A DNA stretch of 64,000 nucleotides from contig NC_045143.1 in the NCBI RefSeq assembly GCF_008831285.2, positions 13,851,151 to 13,915,150 of the forward strand. The letters run 5' to 3'. Below the pieces are notes generated by a model. It saw only the letters and a program-made list of their open reading frames with translations, did not search any database and was not told where the DNA came from. Position numbers and translations under genes: made by a program. Shown here in pieces: positions 12,447 to 23,850 of this stretch. Numbering within the stretch: position 1 is the first letter of the stretch; each line of letters begins with the position of its first letter. The DNA is from Nymphaea colorata (taxonomy: Eukaryota; Streptophyta; Magnoliopsida; Nymphaeales; Nymphaeaceae).

Positions 12447-14852
12447 TTTACTCTTCAAAATGAAACTTAATCAAGGGACCACATAACTCATGAATCATGA
12501 TGATTCATGGTTGGGTTCTTTTACTTATGAATATTGAAAACTTGTTTCTAATCTCTCCTACCACCCTTGATCAATTGAAAAAGTATGAAACAAAAAGACT
12601 TTAAATAGAAAGAGAAGAACAAATGCTCAAACTAGTTCGTCCTTAGTTTCACCATACAAAGGTGGATCACAATCATGAAAATGCATCCATCCTTAGTAAG
12701 CTTTTTCCTCATATATGTTGCAGAAAAATCAGTCTCTCACTGTGGGACTCTCTCATGGTGGGAAGTTCAAAATGGTTTTAAGCTGGTTGTTTTGAAAGGG
12801 ACGTGGCCTTGGGGCCCTTTTCTAAAATTTGATTAATGGGTTCATCTTTTAGAAAAACCGAAGCATGTATGCATTATGCATTACCATGTACATTTAATCG
12901 TAGTTTTCTCTTAGCTTGCATTACCATGTACATTTAATCGTAGTTTTCTCCTAGCTTGACATCATTCCCAACTATAAAATAAATGAAAATAAACCCCTCC
13001 CACAAATTGCTGAAATTAAAATGAACCAACAAGAAGCTAAAGTATATGATAAATGAGTTAAAATCTCCTACCATGCGGTCGGTCCTGATGCTTGATCTTC
13101 TTCTTCACTTGTTTTCTAAATCAAGCAATCCTAAGCAAAATCCAAGCTTAGATTCAAGCTTGGCAAAGCAAGAAGAAGAAGAATAACTTGCTGGAATTTG
13201 CAGTGGGGAAGTGAGACCTTCTCTCCACGAAAATCCTAAGGGTTAACTTAAGCACCCTAACTTAGCAAACTCAATAGAGAGAATAAGAGAAATGAAGAAG
13301 AGAATGAGAGAGAGCGGGGAAGAAGGGTTGGACGAATCTTCTTTCTCCTCCTTGGCTTCTCCCTCCTACCTCCTTGGCTGCAGCAACTTGATGATGACCT
13401 TCAAAATTCATCCTCCCCTTGGTTGCCAATGGAAGGTTTTTATAGAGGAGAAGAAGGGTTCAACCACCTACTTTAATTTGCCTTGGAAGATTAATCAAGC
13501 ATTAGAGTTTTGAAAAATGAATTAAATGAGTTTTCAATGGCTCTAATTAATCATTCTTATCCCATTTACATGAGTTAGGTGGGCTGGAATAGGTGTGGTC
13601 AACCTTGGTTCAAACCTAGCTGACCAACTTTGACTAAAATTTTGGAAGAAAATGCCCTTGCACAAGGTTTTGCTTAAGTTTGTTCTATTTATTTTTTCTT
13701 GTTTGAAAGTCAGCTTGTTAGGTTAAAACCTAGTTACTAAACTCTAAATGTTATTGAATTATGACAATTCAATTAAAATTTGAATAAAATTTGAAAATTC
13801 TATCAAATTTGATTCAAAAAGGGTATTTTCATCCAAAAGTTTATTGAAGATGGATTTCAATTGAATCAAACTTTGGTTTGAAATATTGAATTTTAATTTG
13901 ATATTTGATTTATACATTTGACAAATATAAATGTATATTTGCCTTTTATAAATCAATTTAGGCTTTGTAATCTCAATTTACTTATAAAAGGGTAAAATTG
14001 TCTACATTGATCAAATTTAACCAATTGATGAAAGTCAAAGTTCATTTGTGAATAGTTTGACTTTGTTTGAGGTAATTTGATAAATTTGAGAAAAGAAAGC
14101 TCTTAATTGAGCTGAATTATACTTCAACCAAGTATAGTCAAAGTGAACTTGATTTGGTCAAGGTCAATTTTTGTCCACTAATTGGATCATGAGACAGACC
14201 TACCTTTTGGTCCAGCTGAGCTCATGTTGGTTGAACTTAGCTGAGATTGGCACCATATTTGGGTGCAGTAGGTTCAAACCTACTTGAATTAAGTGGGTTT
14301 GACTAGCCTAGTCCTAGTTATTGCCTTAAAGAGGACCTAGTTAAGGAAGAGAGAGAGGCATAAATGTCTCTCTTTTTTTAGGTTTCTAGTTATGATATCA
14401 TTCATTTCTCCTTAAAATCATTTTTTTCATTTAATTGAGAGAAAGTATTTTTGAAAAAGTGGGGTGCATGACCTCTTGGGGGGCTCTTGACCATACAGGC
14501 TAGGTGGCTCACACGTAGATCCCACATAGCATTATAGACTGAATTAGATCCAATTCTCGGATTTAAGTCAAAATTTGAATTTTGCAATTGGATTTGGATG
14601 TCAAATGACATTTGTAATTGGATTTGAATGTCAAATGACATTTGTAATAGGATTTGGATGTCAAATCCTAATTTGTACATAGTTTGGACATATAATCCTA
14701 CATTGGGATTCATGTCATGGGTTAAATTCATGATTTGAATCTAAATTGTTCTTTAGATTCAAAATTGACTTTGCAATTTCATTTTACACAATTATTTTGT
14801 AAAATTTTGATATTGTTTCAATTCTGATGTAGAAAATTTTGGGGTGTTAACA
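12008..14852 (-). repeat. Tat-like element, 3' LTR (minus-strand sense)
   Basis: On the minus strand it opens TGTTAACACCCCAAAATTTT and closes ATCTCCTCA, giving TG...CA ends and 2845 bp. It aligns with 32559-34831 at roughly nine in ten positions over the first 1.9 kb. Both copies share a transcribed-looking leader with an open frame (13292-13513 here, 33838-34035 there); this is LTR sequence, not a gene. A (TA)n(TG)n tract at 12406-12444 is replaced by (TA)/(AAAT) repeats in the other copy. Confidence 0.75.
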
Positions 14853-14867
14853 GATGCCCCTCTTTGC
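14853..14867 (-). other. Polypurine tract next to the 3' LTR
   Basis: On the minus strand GCAAAGAGGGGCATC lies directly against the LTR start TGTTAACA. A purine-rich run at this place primes plus-strand DNA synthesis in LTR retrotransposons. This fixes both the LTR border and the element's orientation. Confidence 0.75.
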
Positions 14868-15945
14868 TATTAAGCAAGTTGAAGAATTTGCTTAATAGTA
14901 AAGATTCATGCACCAAATTTTTGCAAATTGTTTGGAAAATCTATTTTTCAAATGATGTTGAACCATCCTCACTCAAGGGGAAATGTTAGGCGTAAACCTG
15001 AAATAAGAAGATTTTCCTCTATCTCACTGGAGACTCTGTAGAGGAATTAATGTTTGTTGGAAAATTTTACATTTGTGAAAGTTTTTGCATTTGATGTTTG
15101 GAGAACTTAGTCCTTGATGTCTTCTAGAGCATTGGCAAGTGCTTTTTCTCTCGTTTTTACTTAGTTTTTCACCTATTGACTTTAGCTTTTGAACTTTGAT
15201 TTTCTTTTTGAGCCACCATTCACTCTTGGGGGAAATTTCTCACCACCCCAAAAGCTACTACGGAGTTCCATTGCTTTGGTGGTTTTGTATAGTTTGCTTT
15301 GTGCAATATCAAGTTTATCGGGCTTTCTTCTGAACCCTTGTAGTGAGCTTTGGGCCAGTAACTCATAGACCAGTTGGCCTTAGAGTACCAAGTGTAGAAC
15401 ACTCCTTGGACTTACTCAAATTCAGAAGGCTTTAGGAGACTTAATATAAGCAAAATGTTCATAGATTGCCTTTTAGCTTCACGGTGTAAGCATAGGTCAT
15501 ATGCCCACCTGCGCCTGTAGAGCTTTGAACCAAATGAACAACTACACTCACCCCGAGCTTATCACTCAACTCATTTTGTTTGATAGCCCTTTTCTAGCAA
15601 CTTGCCAAGGTCTTTTTTTGGGTCACAAGGGCTTTTTCTTATGGCGTCTCATGCTAGACCTTTACAACTGCTCAATTGTCGGGCCCAACATTAATTTCTG
15701 TATGTTAATCCCTCAATTTTATTAAAATTTCTTGTATAGTTCAAGTCAATGCCCTTGCTATTGTCGTCAAGACATGGACTAAGTTTGAAAATTTTGATAC
15801 ACTTTTGAAACTTTCTCTAAGGGATACTATGCCCCTTAGTTGATTTGAAAATTACTAAGAATGTGTTTATCAAAGCACAATTGTTTTGAAATTTTTGAAT
15901 TACAAATTCAAGTATAGAATTTATTGAGATTCAAAACATTAATTG
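14868..15945 (-). other. 3' non-coding region of the Tat-like element
   Basis: About 1.1 kb between the integrase end and the purine tract. No domain is visible; open frames at 15220-15402 and 15501-15725 lie on opposite strands and resemble nothing. A long 3' untranslated region is usual in Tat/Ogre elements. Confidence 0.5.
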
Positions 15946-15949
15946 ATCA

Positions 15950-17080
15950 GGGATGACGACCCCATCGGCGTCAATCAACTGATAAGAATTGTGAGGTAGA
16001 ACCTCTTTCACGACATATGGTTCTTCCCAGTTCGGTGCCCATTTTCTTTTGGGTCTACTCCTGAGTGGAACTATAGATCTTAGTACAAGATTATGTACCT
16101 AGAATTTTTCTTCAATGACTGGTTTGGCATAATGTCGGGTGACTCTCTTGCAATAGACTTCAGCATGCTCTACTGCTTATAGCTTTTTCTCGTCTAAGAG
16201 GTCTAATTGTGCATGTCTCTTTTTTTTTCTACTTGCTAATGATGAGTTCAATGAGTGCAACAAATGTCATTGCTGTTTTTTGGAGATGTAATGGAAGGAC
16301 AATTTTTATTCCACATACTAACTTTGCTGGTGTAGCATTGGTGAGTGTTTGAATTGTGGTTCGATATGCCCAATGTGCCTTGTGCATTTTCTCGTACCAA
16401 TCTCGGCCTATTTCAACAGTCCTTTCTAAGACACGAATCAAAATCTTGTTGATTGCTTCTGCCTGGCCATTACCTTGAAGGTAACATGGGGCAGAAAAGT
16501 GATGTCGTATTTTCTGTTTGTGACAAATACTACGCACTTTCTTATTTTTAAAATGAGTACCATTGTCAAAAACAATATCCTATAGGATGCCAAATCTATA
16601 CAAAAGGTTTTTGTGAATGAAAAATACCACATGTCGTCCTTCGACTGTTTTTAAGGTTATTGCTTCGACCGATTTGGTCATGAAAAAAATACATGTGTCC
16701 ATTTGAGGCAAGCGGATTGATTGGACCGACCACATCGAAGGCCCACATAGATAATGGCCAGGGTGAGCTGACCGAATGAAGTTATGCTACTGGAGCATGA
16801 ATTGATGGTGCATGCAACAGATATTTGATGCACTTTTTAACAAATTGGTGACAGCCTCTCTGCATTGTGGGCCAATAGTACCATACTCTAACTATCTGCT
16901 TAATCAATGTCTGATACCCTATATGTCCCCTCAAATTCCTTCATGGGCTTCTTGAATGACTTCTAGTGCCTCATTTGTATAGAGACATCTAGCATATTCT
17001 GTGTTGAATTCTATTTTGTATAGGATATCAGCTAAAATGAAATATCATGCAGACATGTGTCTCAGAGCTTTTTGCACTTT
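15950..17080 (-). pseudogene. Tat-like integrase remnant
   Basis: On the minus strand the frame 16632-16229, with shifts, carries the integrase core. DNGTHFKNKK holds the second catalytic Asp, and GNGQAEAINKIL the catalytic Glu; RDWYEKMHKAHWAYRTT follows. The C-terminal domain survives near 16070-15950 (NWEEPYVVKEVLP), which matches the NWEGP(F/Y) motif of plant gypsy integrases. The N-terminal zinc-binding part is traceable near 17080-16800 but full of stops. In the family this enzyme inserts the cDNA into the genome; here it is inactive. Confidence 0.8.
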
Positions 17081-17129
17081 TCGAGACATTTCAGGTGGAA
17101 GTGTTTCTGTTCAGAGAAAATCTTTGATG

Positions 17130-18110
17130 TTTTGATACTATTGTGTTTCTTTGCTTTCTGTTTGTAACATTTGTTCTGGTATGACAAAAGATGGTTGTTC
17201 GAGTCTTCCGACTTCAAAAGATCTGATAGATTCTCCAAGTTTGAAGGTGATGGTAGAGCCTAAATTGGCCAAACCATCTGCAATCGGGTTAAATTCTCTT
17301 TTGACATTTAAGAGCTGATACTCCTCGAACTGTTTTAAGAAGGAAGTTGCTATCTCTTGATGTGGGATCAATTTGTGATCTTTGACTTACTAATCTCCAT
17401 TGACTTGACTGATAACTAAGAGAGAATCCCCAAAAATGTGAATTCTTCGCACTTTAATTTGAGAAGCATTTTGATTCCTCGGATTAAAGCTTTGTATTCT
17501 TCCATTTTATGCATGTAGGAGAAATTCAATTTGAGGGAGTGATCATTTCCTTTTCTGGTGTAATGAAAAGTATTCCCATGCATGCCCCTGTTGTGCTTTT
17601 TAATCCATCGAAATTCATCCCCCACATCGACTGTGGTTTAGTTGTTAGGATTTGCTTATCTGAAAAATCATCGTTTGTTCTAATTTCTTCATATAAAGGA
17701 AAATCTGTCAATTGGTCTGCGATGGCTTGACCCTTGATTGATTTTTGTGACACATATCCCAAATCATATTGCATCAAAAAAACCTCTCACGTTGTCATCC
17801 TTCCATTTAGAAATGGCTGCTCAAGGATATATTTAAGTGGATTGAGTTTGGATAAAATTTTAACCGCGCATGACAATAGATAGCACTTCAATTTTTGACA
17901 CATCCATACCAAAGCTAAGCAAGTTTTTTCATGTGCGAGTAATTCTTTTCATACTGCACAAATGTCTTGTTGATGTAATAAATGGCATGTTCTATTCGAC
18001 ATTCTTTTTCATATTGAACCAATAATCTATCACAGGCTGAATTGTTAACTGTGATGCAAAGAAATAGAGGTTTCCCCAGAATTGGAGGTTTTAACATTGG
18101 TGGGCGAAGA
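17130..18110 (-). pseudogene. Tat-like dual RNase H remnant
   Basis: Two RNase H-type segments follow the RT. The first (about 18097-17700) reads LFLCITVNNSACDRLLVQ, then YSHMKKLALALVW and GQAIADQLTDFP. The second, archaeal-like domain is at 17777-17130: MNFDGLKSTTGACMGILF carries the first catalytic Asp, EEYKALIRGIKMLLKL follows, and the tail ends EFNPIADGLANLG. Two RNase H domains in tandem are diagnostic of the Tat lineage of plant Ty3/gypsy elements. Stops and frame changes separate the segments. Confidence 0.75.
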
Positions 18111-19035
18111 AGATACTTATTAATCTTTTCAAATGAGGCCTGACATTCATGTCCCCATTCAAATTTAACTCATTTCTGCAGTAAATGGTTGAAGGGTTCA
18201 CATCTCATGGCATGATTAGATATAAACCTTCTGATTGACTAAATTCTGCGTTACAAGTTGCGTAGCTCCTTAAGATTAAGATTTGTTGGCAGTGACATTT
18301 CAATAATTGTCTTTGCTTTGAAGGGAACCATCTCGATTCTTTTTTTGCTGACCATAAATCCCAAAATCTTACCAGATTCCACACTAAATACACATTTTTG
18401 TGGATTCAACTTAAGCTTATATTGCAAGAGACTGTCAAAAACTTGAGAGAGAATGTTAATATGATTCTCCTTTGTTTTTTACTTAATTAGTAGATCTTTC
18501 ACATATGCATCCGTGATTTGATGCATTTGATCATCAAAGATAGCTTCCATAGCCCATGGGGTTCTACAGACCAAACGACATTACGGTGTAGCAGAAAGTG
18601 CCTCCTGGGGTTGTAACTGATGTTTTGGCTTGGTCTTGAGCAGCCAGCATAATTTGGTTATAACGAGAATATTCATCTATGAAGGAAAATATAGCATTGC
18701 CTTTGGTGCTGTCTACCAACAAGTCGATGTTTGGAAATGGATAGTCGTCCTTTGTTGTGGCTTTATTCAAATCTCTGAAATCAATATAAAGTCAAATTTT
18801 GCCATTTTTCTTTGGGACTACTACGATGTTTGCTAACCATTCGGGATAGTCAATTGTACAAATGAACCATGCCTTTAGTAGGTCTTCTAGGTCTTCCTTA
18901 ACTTGCCCCTCAAGACGAGGGTCTAGTTTTCTCAACTTTTGTTTGATTGGCTTGCATTCTGGTTTTAAAGATAGGCGATGCTCGACTAATTTTGTATCAA
19001 GTTCTGGCGTGTCCTTATAAGTCCATGGCTTCTTG
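18111..19035 (-). pseudogene. Tat-like reverse transcriptase remnant
   Basis: The minus-strand reading starts near 19035 (DTPELDTKLVEHRLSL), runs through DYPEWLANIVVVPKKNGKI, a stop, then IDFRDLNKATTKDDYPFP and FIDEYSRYNQI, to TPGGTFCYTVMSFGL at about 18564. A frameshift follows and the catalytic box reads YVKD near 18500 instead of YVDD. Downstream thumb and connection segments continue to about 18110. The altered catalytic box alone would inactivate the polymerase. Confidence 0.8.
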
Positions 19036-19435
19036 ATGTTCTTTGAGGAAGTCTATCAACTTTTTCTTTCTTCTACTGGAGACTTATTCTGATTTACAAA
19101 ATCTTTGGATTATCTTTCGTGCCAATGTTAATTTCTTCAATCAGATCGTTAATCAAAGGTAACGGTTGATCTTGTTTTCTTATTTGGATGAACTTTGGAC
19201 ATTATGCCTCGGTGAGTTCTGGATTTACCTCCTCGAAGGCTTTTGATGTTTGATCCTCAGGTGCCATCCTAAAGATTATAAAGATGTTAGATAATTTGAG
19301 ACATTTTATATGGAAGTAAATTGCATATGTCATTGCATATTTGAAGGTATTACAAAATAAAGACACTTGGTCTACTTGGAGTACAATGATAACAAAATGA
19401 CAGAACGATGACAAAATGATAGTGGATTTGTTGAT

Positions 19436-19678
19436 TTAAATTGATGGTGAACATCTGCCTATGGTGTTGCTCTTGACAAAAGGTACTGGCTTGAATTCTT
19501 CTTTGGCATCCACTTTTTCATAACTTTGGCATCCCAGGGCCCGGGTACCTCGTTGTCCAAACAAGATAATTGGCTCCAAGTTTCCGTTTTCATGTTTCCC
19601 AAGACCCATGAATGGTTGGTAGCCATGGTGCATGAGCAGATCCAATCGTTTCTCATTCTGGCAGAAATTTTTAAACAA
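19436..19678 (-). pseudogene. G-patch-like segment of the Tat-like polyprotein
   Basis: The minus-strand frame contains MHHGYQPFMGLGKHENG, matching the G-patch core (GYxPxxGLGKxxxG) that Tat/Ogre polyproteins carry between protease and RT. The position between protease (19958-20401) and RT fits. G-patch motifs bind RNA or helicase partners in cellular proteins; the role in the element is not established here. Confidence 0.65.
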
Positions 19679-19957
19679 TGAGTGACTTTTGTAACTTCTT
19701 TAAGTCTTGGTATCTTTTTCCATCCATATTTGTTTCTTTGGCTTCTGAATAGCCAATTTGCTGAGACCTTGAGATATTTCTTCTTCTTTGCAAACTCGAA
19801 TACTAGGTACCTTGACTGTATACTTTGGTACCAGAATCATTGGATGCACAAGACGATTATATATGTCCTCTACATAGATGGTTATTATAGTATTCATGTT
19901 GTGAATCCATTTGACGCACTAATGTAGAGTGAAGGAAACTGCATTGGTAGCATGGAT

Positions 19958-20401
19958 CTATAGTCTGTAAAATAATAGGTTGAATAAGGGTTCTATATCC
20001 ACCACATGGAATAAAACCCGATGATATGTATCAGAGATATTCAGATCTAGACATATACATCCTACGCAAGGTTGTCCTATTATGTCATATCCATGGATGA
20101 AAATTGATGACGGGATATAGTCAGCTTGCTTTATGCCTAATTCTTGAGTTATTTGTTGTGGACAGATGTTCAGGTTTGCTCCTCCATCAATTAAAACATG
20201 AGGGATTCTGGTACCCCTTGTTTTTACCACTATGTGCAAGGCATCATCATGTGATGCACCTCCAATTGGTAGATCTTTATCAAAAAACGTGATCAAATCA
20301 TTTTCATATAGTCTAAAAGCCCATTCATTCCCCTTGTTAGGGTTAAATCCTTCCTTCTTGACTTGAGGTAAGGGGTCTAATTCCTTGAAAATGGATTCCA
20401 A
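19958..20401 (-). pseudogene. Tat-like aspartic protease
   Basis: A 147-codon minus-strand frame. DDALHIVVKTRG leads into the active-site motif LIDGGANLNICP (near 20150-20200), then a flap-like HGYDIIGQP and DLNISDTYHRVLFHVVDI. This layout matches the pepsin-like single-lobe protease of Tat/Ogre elements, which cleaves the polyprotein. It is the longest intact piece of the element, but its flanks are broken. Confidence 0.75.
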
Positions 20402-20452
20402 AGGTTCAGGATCTCATATTTGTGACTTTTGATTGATCTTTGTCCAACCGTC

Positions 20453-21975
20453 TTATTTGCCCAGTCCAGTTTGTGCGTTGATGGATCTTTTATCATATTT
20501 GAAAAGTAACCCAAAGAAATCTAGGGATGTTGTATCCCTTTTGTTTGCCACCATAACTTGATGATTTGTTGAAAACCTGACCATTGCAACCGTTTCTTTC
20601 TCATGTTTAGAAAAAGAGTTTTTGAGGATGTCTGGTTGTTTACTGACCTTTTTGATCATTTCTTTATCAACTGCATCTTGCACAATATTTTTAAGTACAA
20701 GGAAATCTTCTGTATCGTGTCATGGAACACGATGAAATTTTCAAGAATTGCTCTTTGTTTTTCCCCATCATTAGTGGGGGGTTGGAAACTTTTGGCAGAA
20801 ACAGCGTGTCTCTTTCAATCAGCATGTCCATGACCTACATAACTATGTTGTAATGGGATGAATTTTCTATCGTATCCTCATCCAGGATGTTTGTTTTTAG
20901 TGTCGCTGCTACTGCTGTTAACTTTGTCTGTTACCCCTTTATTCTTGGGATAGTCTGCCCTTTTTTGTTTGAAGGTGGTGTCATTGGCTATGATGTTGGT
21001 CAGAATATTTTGACTCCTACTGTACTTTTTTGTATCTTCCTTAACATTTACCAGGATGATGACATCAAAGGCTCCACTTTCAATTCCTACTTCGATGCAT
21101 TCTGCTCTTTCAGTAAAATCAATGAGATATTTGATTGGAGCATTAGAAATGAGGCCCCTCAATGATTGTGTTAAATTGTTGATGATCAATCCCAATGCAT
21201 GGGATTGGGAGATTTGGTCCCTCATCTTGTTGCAAGAAGACCTCCATCTTTGAATAAAGTCCATGACCTTCTCTCATGGCCTCTGTTTCATATAACATAG
21301 TGTGGTGATCATTGATGCAGTTTCAACATTATGCTGAACCTTTCAACAAAAAGGTTGACTAGTGTGTTAAAATTTGTCAATTCAACTAGATTGATATGCT
21401 CCTGGTACCAATGTGTTGCAACTCTCTCCAAGCTACTTGGGAAGCATCGAAAGAGAGCTCTATGATTGTAGCGAAATTTATAGAATTCTGCAAAGAACAT
21501 GGGCAAATGTACCTTTGGGTCTTCATGACCATCAAATTTGATAAATTTCTTAAGCATGTTTTTTATATGCTTGTCATTTTCAAAACTTTCATAAAAATCT
21601 TCACAGATGAAATTCCTTTTGTTCTTAAGCTCAATTGCGTTCAACTTCTTTTCAACTTCTTGAAGGTTTGTTTTCCAGGATTCTCCCTTCTTCTTTTTCT
21701 TGGGGTCTTTGGTTCTTTCTCACTATTGGATTCTATGGTAGTGTCTTTAGAAGAGTCGGAACTGTTTGATGAATATTTCTTTGTTTTCTTCCCTTTCTTT
21801 TCGGCCCTCTTTGCCTGGGCATGTTCTTCATTGAACATAATCATGTATCTACGAAATTTTCTGTATTCTTCAAATTCTGGATCATTTGCTTCTATCGTAG
21901 GAGGTGTTTCTAAGGAGGATTCTTCTCCCTTGTCTCACATAAAAGTTTGCTCTAACTCCATTTCAATCATTCTCC
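20453..21975 (-). pseudogene. Tat-like gag remnant
   Basis: Minus-strand pieces in order: an N-terminal acidic/basic region (21975-21641) with a very basic run PRKRRRENPGKQ, then the retrotransposon-gag core at 21644-21309 (FIKFDGHEDPKVHLPMFFAE, ATHWYQEHI, FVERFS) and 21264-20878 (QRWRSSCNKMRDQISQS, IIEVGIESGAFD-like end). A C-terminal linker lies at 20683-20453. The block (K)FDGxxDPKxHLxMF is typical of Tat/Ogre Gag capsid proteins. Several frameshifts and stops separate the pieces. Confidence 0.75.
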
Positions 21976-22195
21976 TTTGTTGGCTTCAGGTCTCGACTAT
22001 AAAGTGGACGTTCACCTTGTAAGAAGAAAAATTCAAAAATTTTAGGATTTGAATTGATGAGTGATAATTTGTACAAATGACAAAATGACAAATTTTGATT
22101 GCATATTGAAAGAAAGATAAGATTGACAAGACTTGACAAAGTTCAACACAACTTGACAAAATTTAGCTTAACCACAATAAACTAGACATGATGAT

Positions 22196-23022
22196 CTAGG
22201 ACAGAAGGATAGATGGGCAGACTTCATCCCACCATTTTACATATTCGAGACTCATTCTTGAACCAAGGACAAGATATAAGTGAGCAAATGATTCCCAACA
22301 TTTCTGGGCATAGGTGTATATCCCAAGCCACTCTTCGATACCTAGTTCACACTCTACAACGGCTCCTTCTGACTCAATTGGATATGATTTCCTTTGACGG
22401 AGTGAGAATTGTTTGAGGCAATGCTCTAGATGGTATTCAACTATGAAGAATGGTCCCAATAGAAGACTTCCTCTAATTGGGTTGTAGGTGTATCTTGACT
22501 TGATGACTTCTTGATCAAAGAAGTCCCAAATGATAGCTGAGTCATCCACTTCCTCCATCTTCTTACCATAGTGCTCCATACTAGATAACTAGTCGTCGGA
22601 GTTCTGAAAATGGCATGATTGTGGCCCCACGTGTTTGTAGAACAATGCTTGTAGTGCGAAGACACATCCTTCTATCGAGTCTGCATCTCCAATTGAAAAT
22701 TTAGTAAACTCGTAATGCTTGAAAACTCATCTAGAGTGATTGTCATTTCACCCTATGGAAACCAGAATGTGTTGGTCCTTCAGTTCCGTGTCTCAGCAAC
22801 TGCATGGACTAAACTACTGTTGATAGGTTACATGGCAAGACCAACTACTTCTTCGAGATCTCAATCTTCTAAGTAGTCCAGAAACATACACCGAAAAGTT
22901 GGGTACCATGAAAGATACCACTGACGTAGGTAGACTCCACTTGGGTTGATGTGAAGTCCGGATCGACCTTGACATGACCTAAATAGGATGTGGTCATATG
23001 AAAAAATGCTTTCTGAGTCCAT
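22196..23022 (-). pseudogene. Plant mobile domain (PMD) remnant in the Tat-like element
   Basis: An ATG at 23022 (minus) opens a frame that runs, through in-frame stops, MDSESIFSYDHILF... SSLVHAVAETRN, stop, RTNTFWFP, stop, GEMTITLDEFSSITSL (about 22770-22700). The W/FxxxGEMTITLxD signature is that of the plant mobile domain. After a frameshift near 22440-22580, a second frame (22579-22196) gives FFIVEYHLEHCLKQFSLRQ and YVKWWDEVCPS, which fit the PMD C-terminal half. Two stops fall where the family has Trp, consistent with TGG to TGA or TAG change. PMDs occur in cellular MAIN/MAIL proteins and in transposon-encoded proteins. Its place upstream of gag matches the extra first ORF of Ogre-type elements. 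Confidence 0.7.
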
Positions 23023-23845
23023 CTAAACAAGAGAAACTATTAGATGTTAACATGAGTTGACCCAATAGAGACGCGAGAAGAGTTTTGACATTGGGTTTGG
23101 GCATGGTTTGGAGACAAGGTAAAACATCACATATCAGGCATCCAAACAAGCAATTAATGAAAAATTGATAATGCATTCCCTAGGACTCTTGCCTATATGC
23201 ATTGTTTTGAAAAATTGGTCTTGGAACCTATGAAAAATAAACAGGTAAACTGTTCTTCATTTATCCAAAATTTAAGGTATGCCTATATACCAAATCTATG
23301 GTACTGGCATAGAATCCTCCAAGGGTTTTCTAGATTTGGGTTCTTCAATTCTCTTTGTTCACTCATCGATATACCGGGACTACTGTCTGTTTTGGTACTA
23401 ATGGAGGGATTTCTTAGTCCAATAGGGTGGTCCAGTTGTAAGGCTATATCTTGGGCTAATGTCCTAAAAATAGCCCAGCAACATGATGATCAGGATATGA
23501 TGTTGGTAAGGATTTATTTTTCAAAATTCATGAGAAGATGCGAAATAGATGGCTCTATGGCATTCATTCTTAAGAGATAGATTTGAAAATTTGAGAGCAT
23601 ACATGAGCTTCATACAATCCCTAAAATGAGGAGAGGTAGGATAAATTGAAATAAAATGGGTTCATGGAATCTCCTCAATGTTTACTACATGACGTCGGTA
23701 TGCATGCTTATGAAAAAAAATTATGCAATTGATATCCGGCCTGGTGAAAATAACTTCTATATGATCCAAATAGGTCCTTAGCTAGATGATGATGGGTCCC
23801 ACTGGGTGTGCCATTTGTTCGCACCCCACCCCTTCCTTGAAGGGC
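23023..23845 (-). other. 5' leader of the Tat-like element, left of the nested insert
   Basis: No protein domain recognised. The plus-strand 127-codon frame at 23197-23580 has no family resemblance and lies antisense to the element. It ends at the target duplication of the chromovirus insertion. Confidence 0.4.
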
Positions 23846-23850
23846 ATTGA
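23846..23850 (+). other. Target site duplication ATTGA, left copy
   Basis: ATTGA directly precedes the 5' LTR start TGTAACGCTC. The same five bases follow the 3' LTR at 31276-31280. Five-base duplication is standard for Ty3/gypsy integrase. Confidence 0.9.

Noticed and set aside
13292-13513. Frame with GEEGLDESSFSSLASPSYLL, repeated at 33838-34035
   Set aside because: Conservation is due to the two LTR copies; the frame changes length between them and carries no domain.
21396-22022. 208-codon plus-strand open frame, the second longest in the window
   Set aside because: It lies antisense to the Tat-like gag, is rich in Phe/Leu/Ser as expected from the complement of a Lys/Glu-rich frame, and has no family resemblance.
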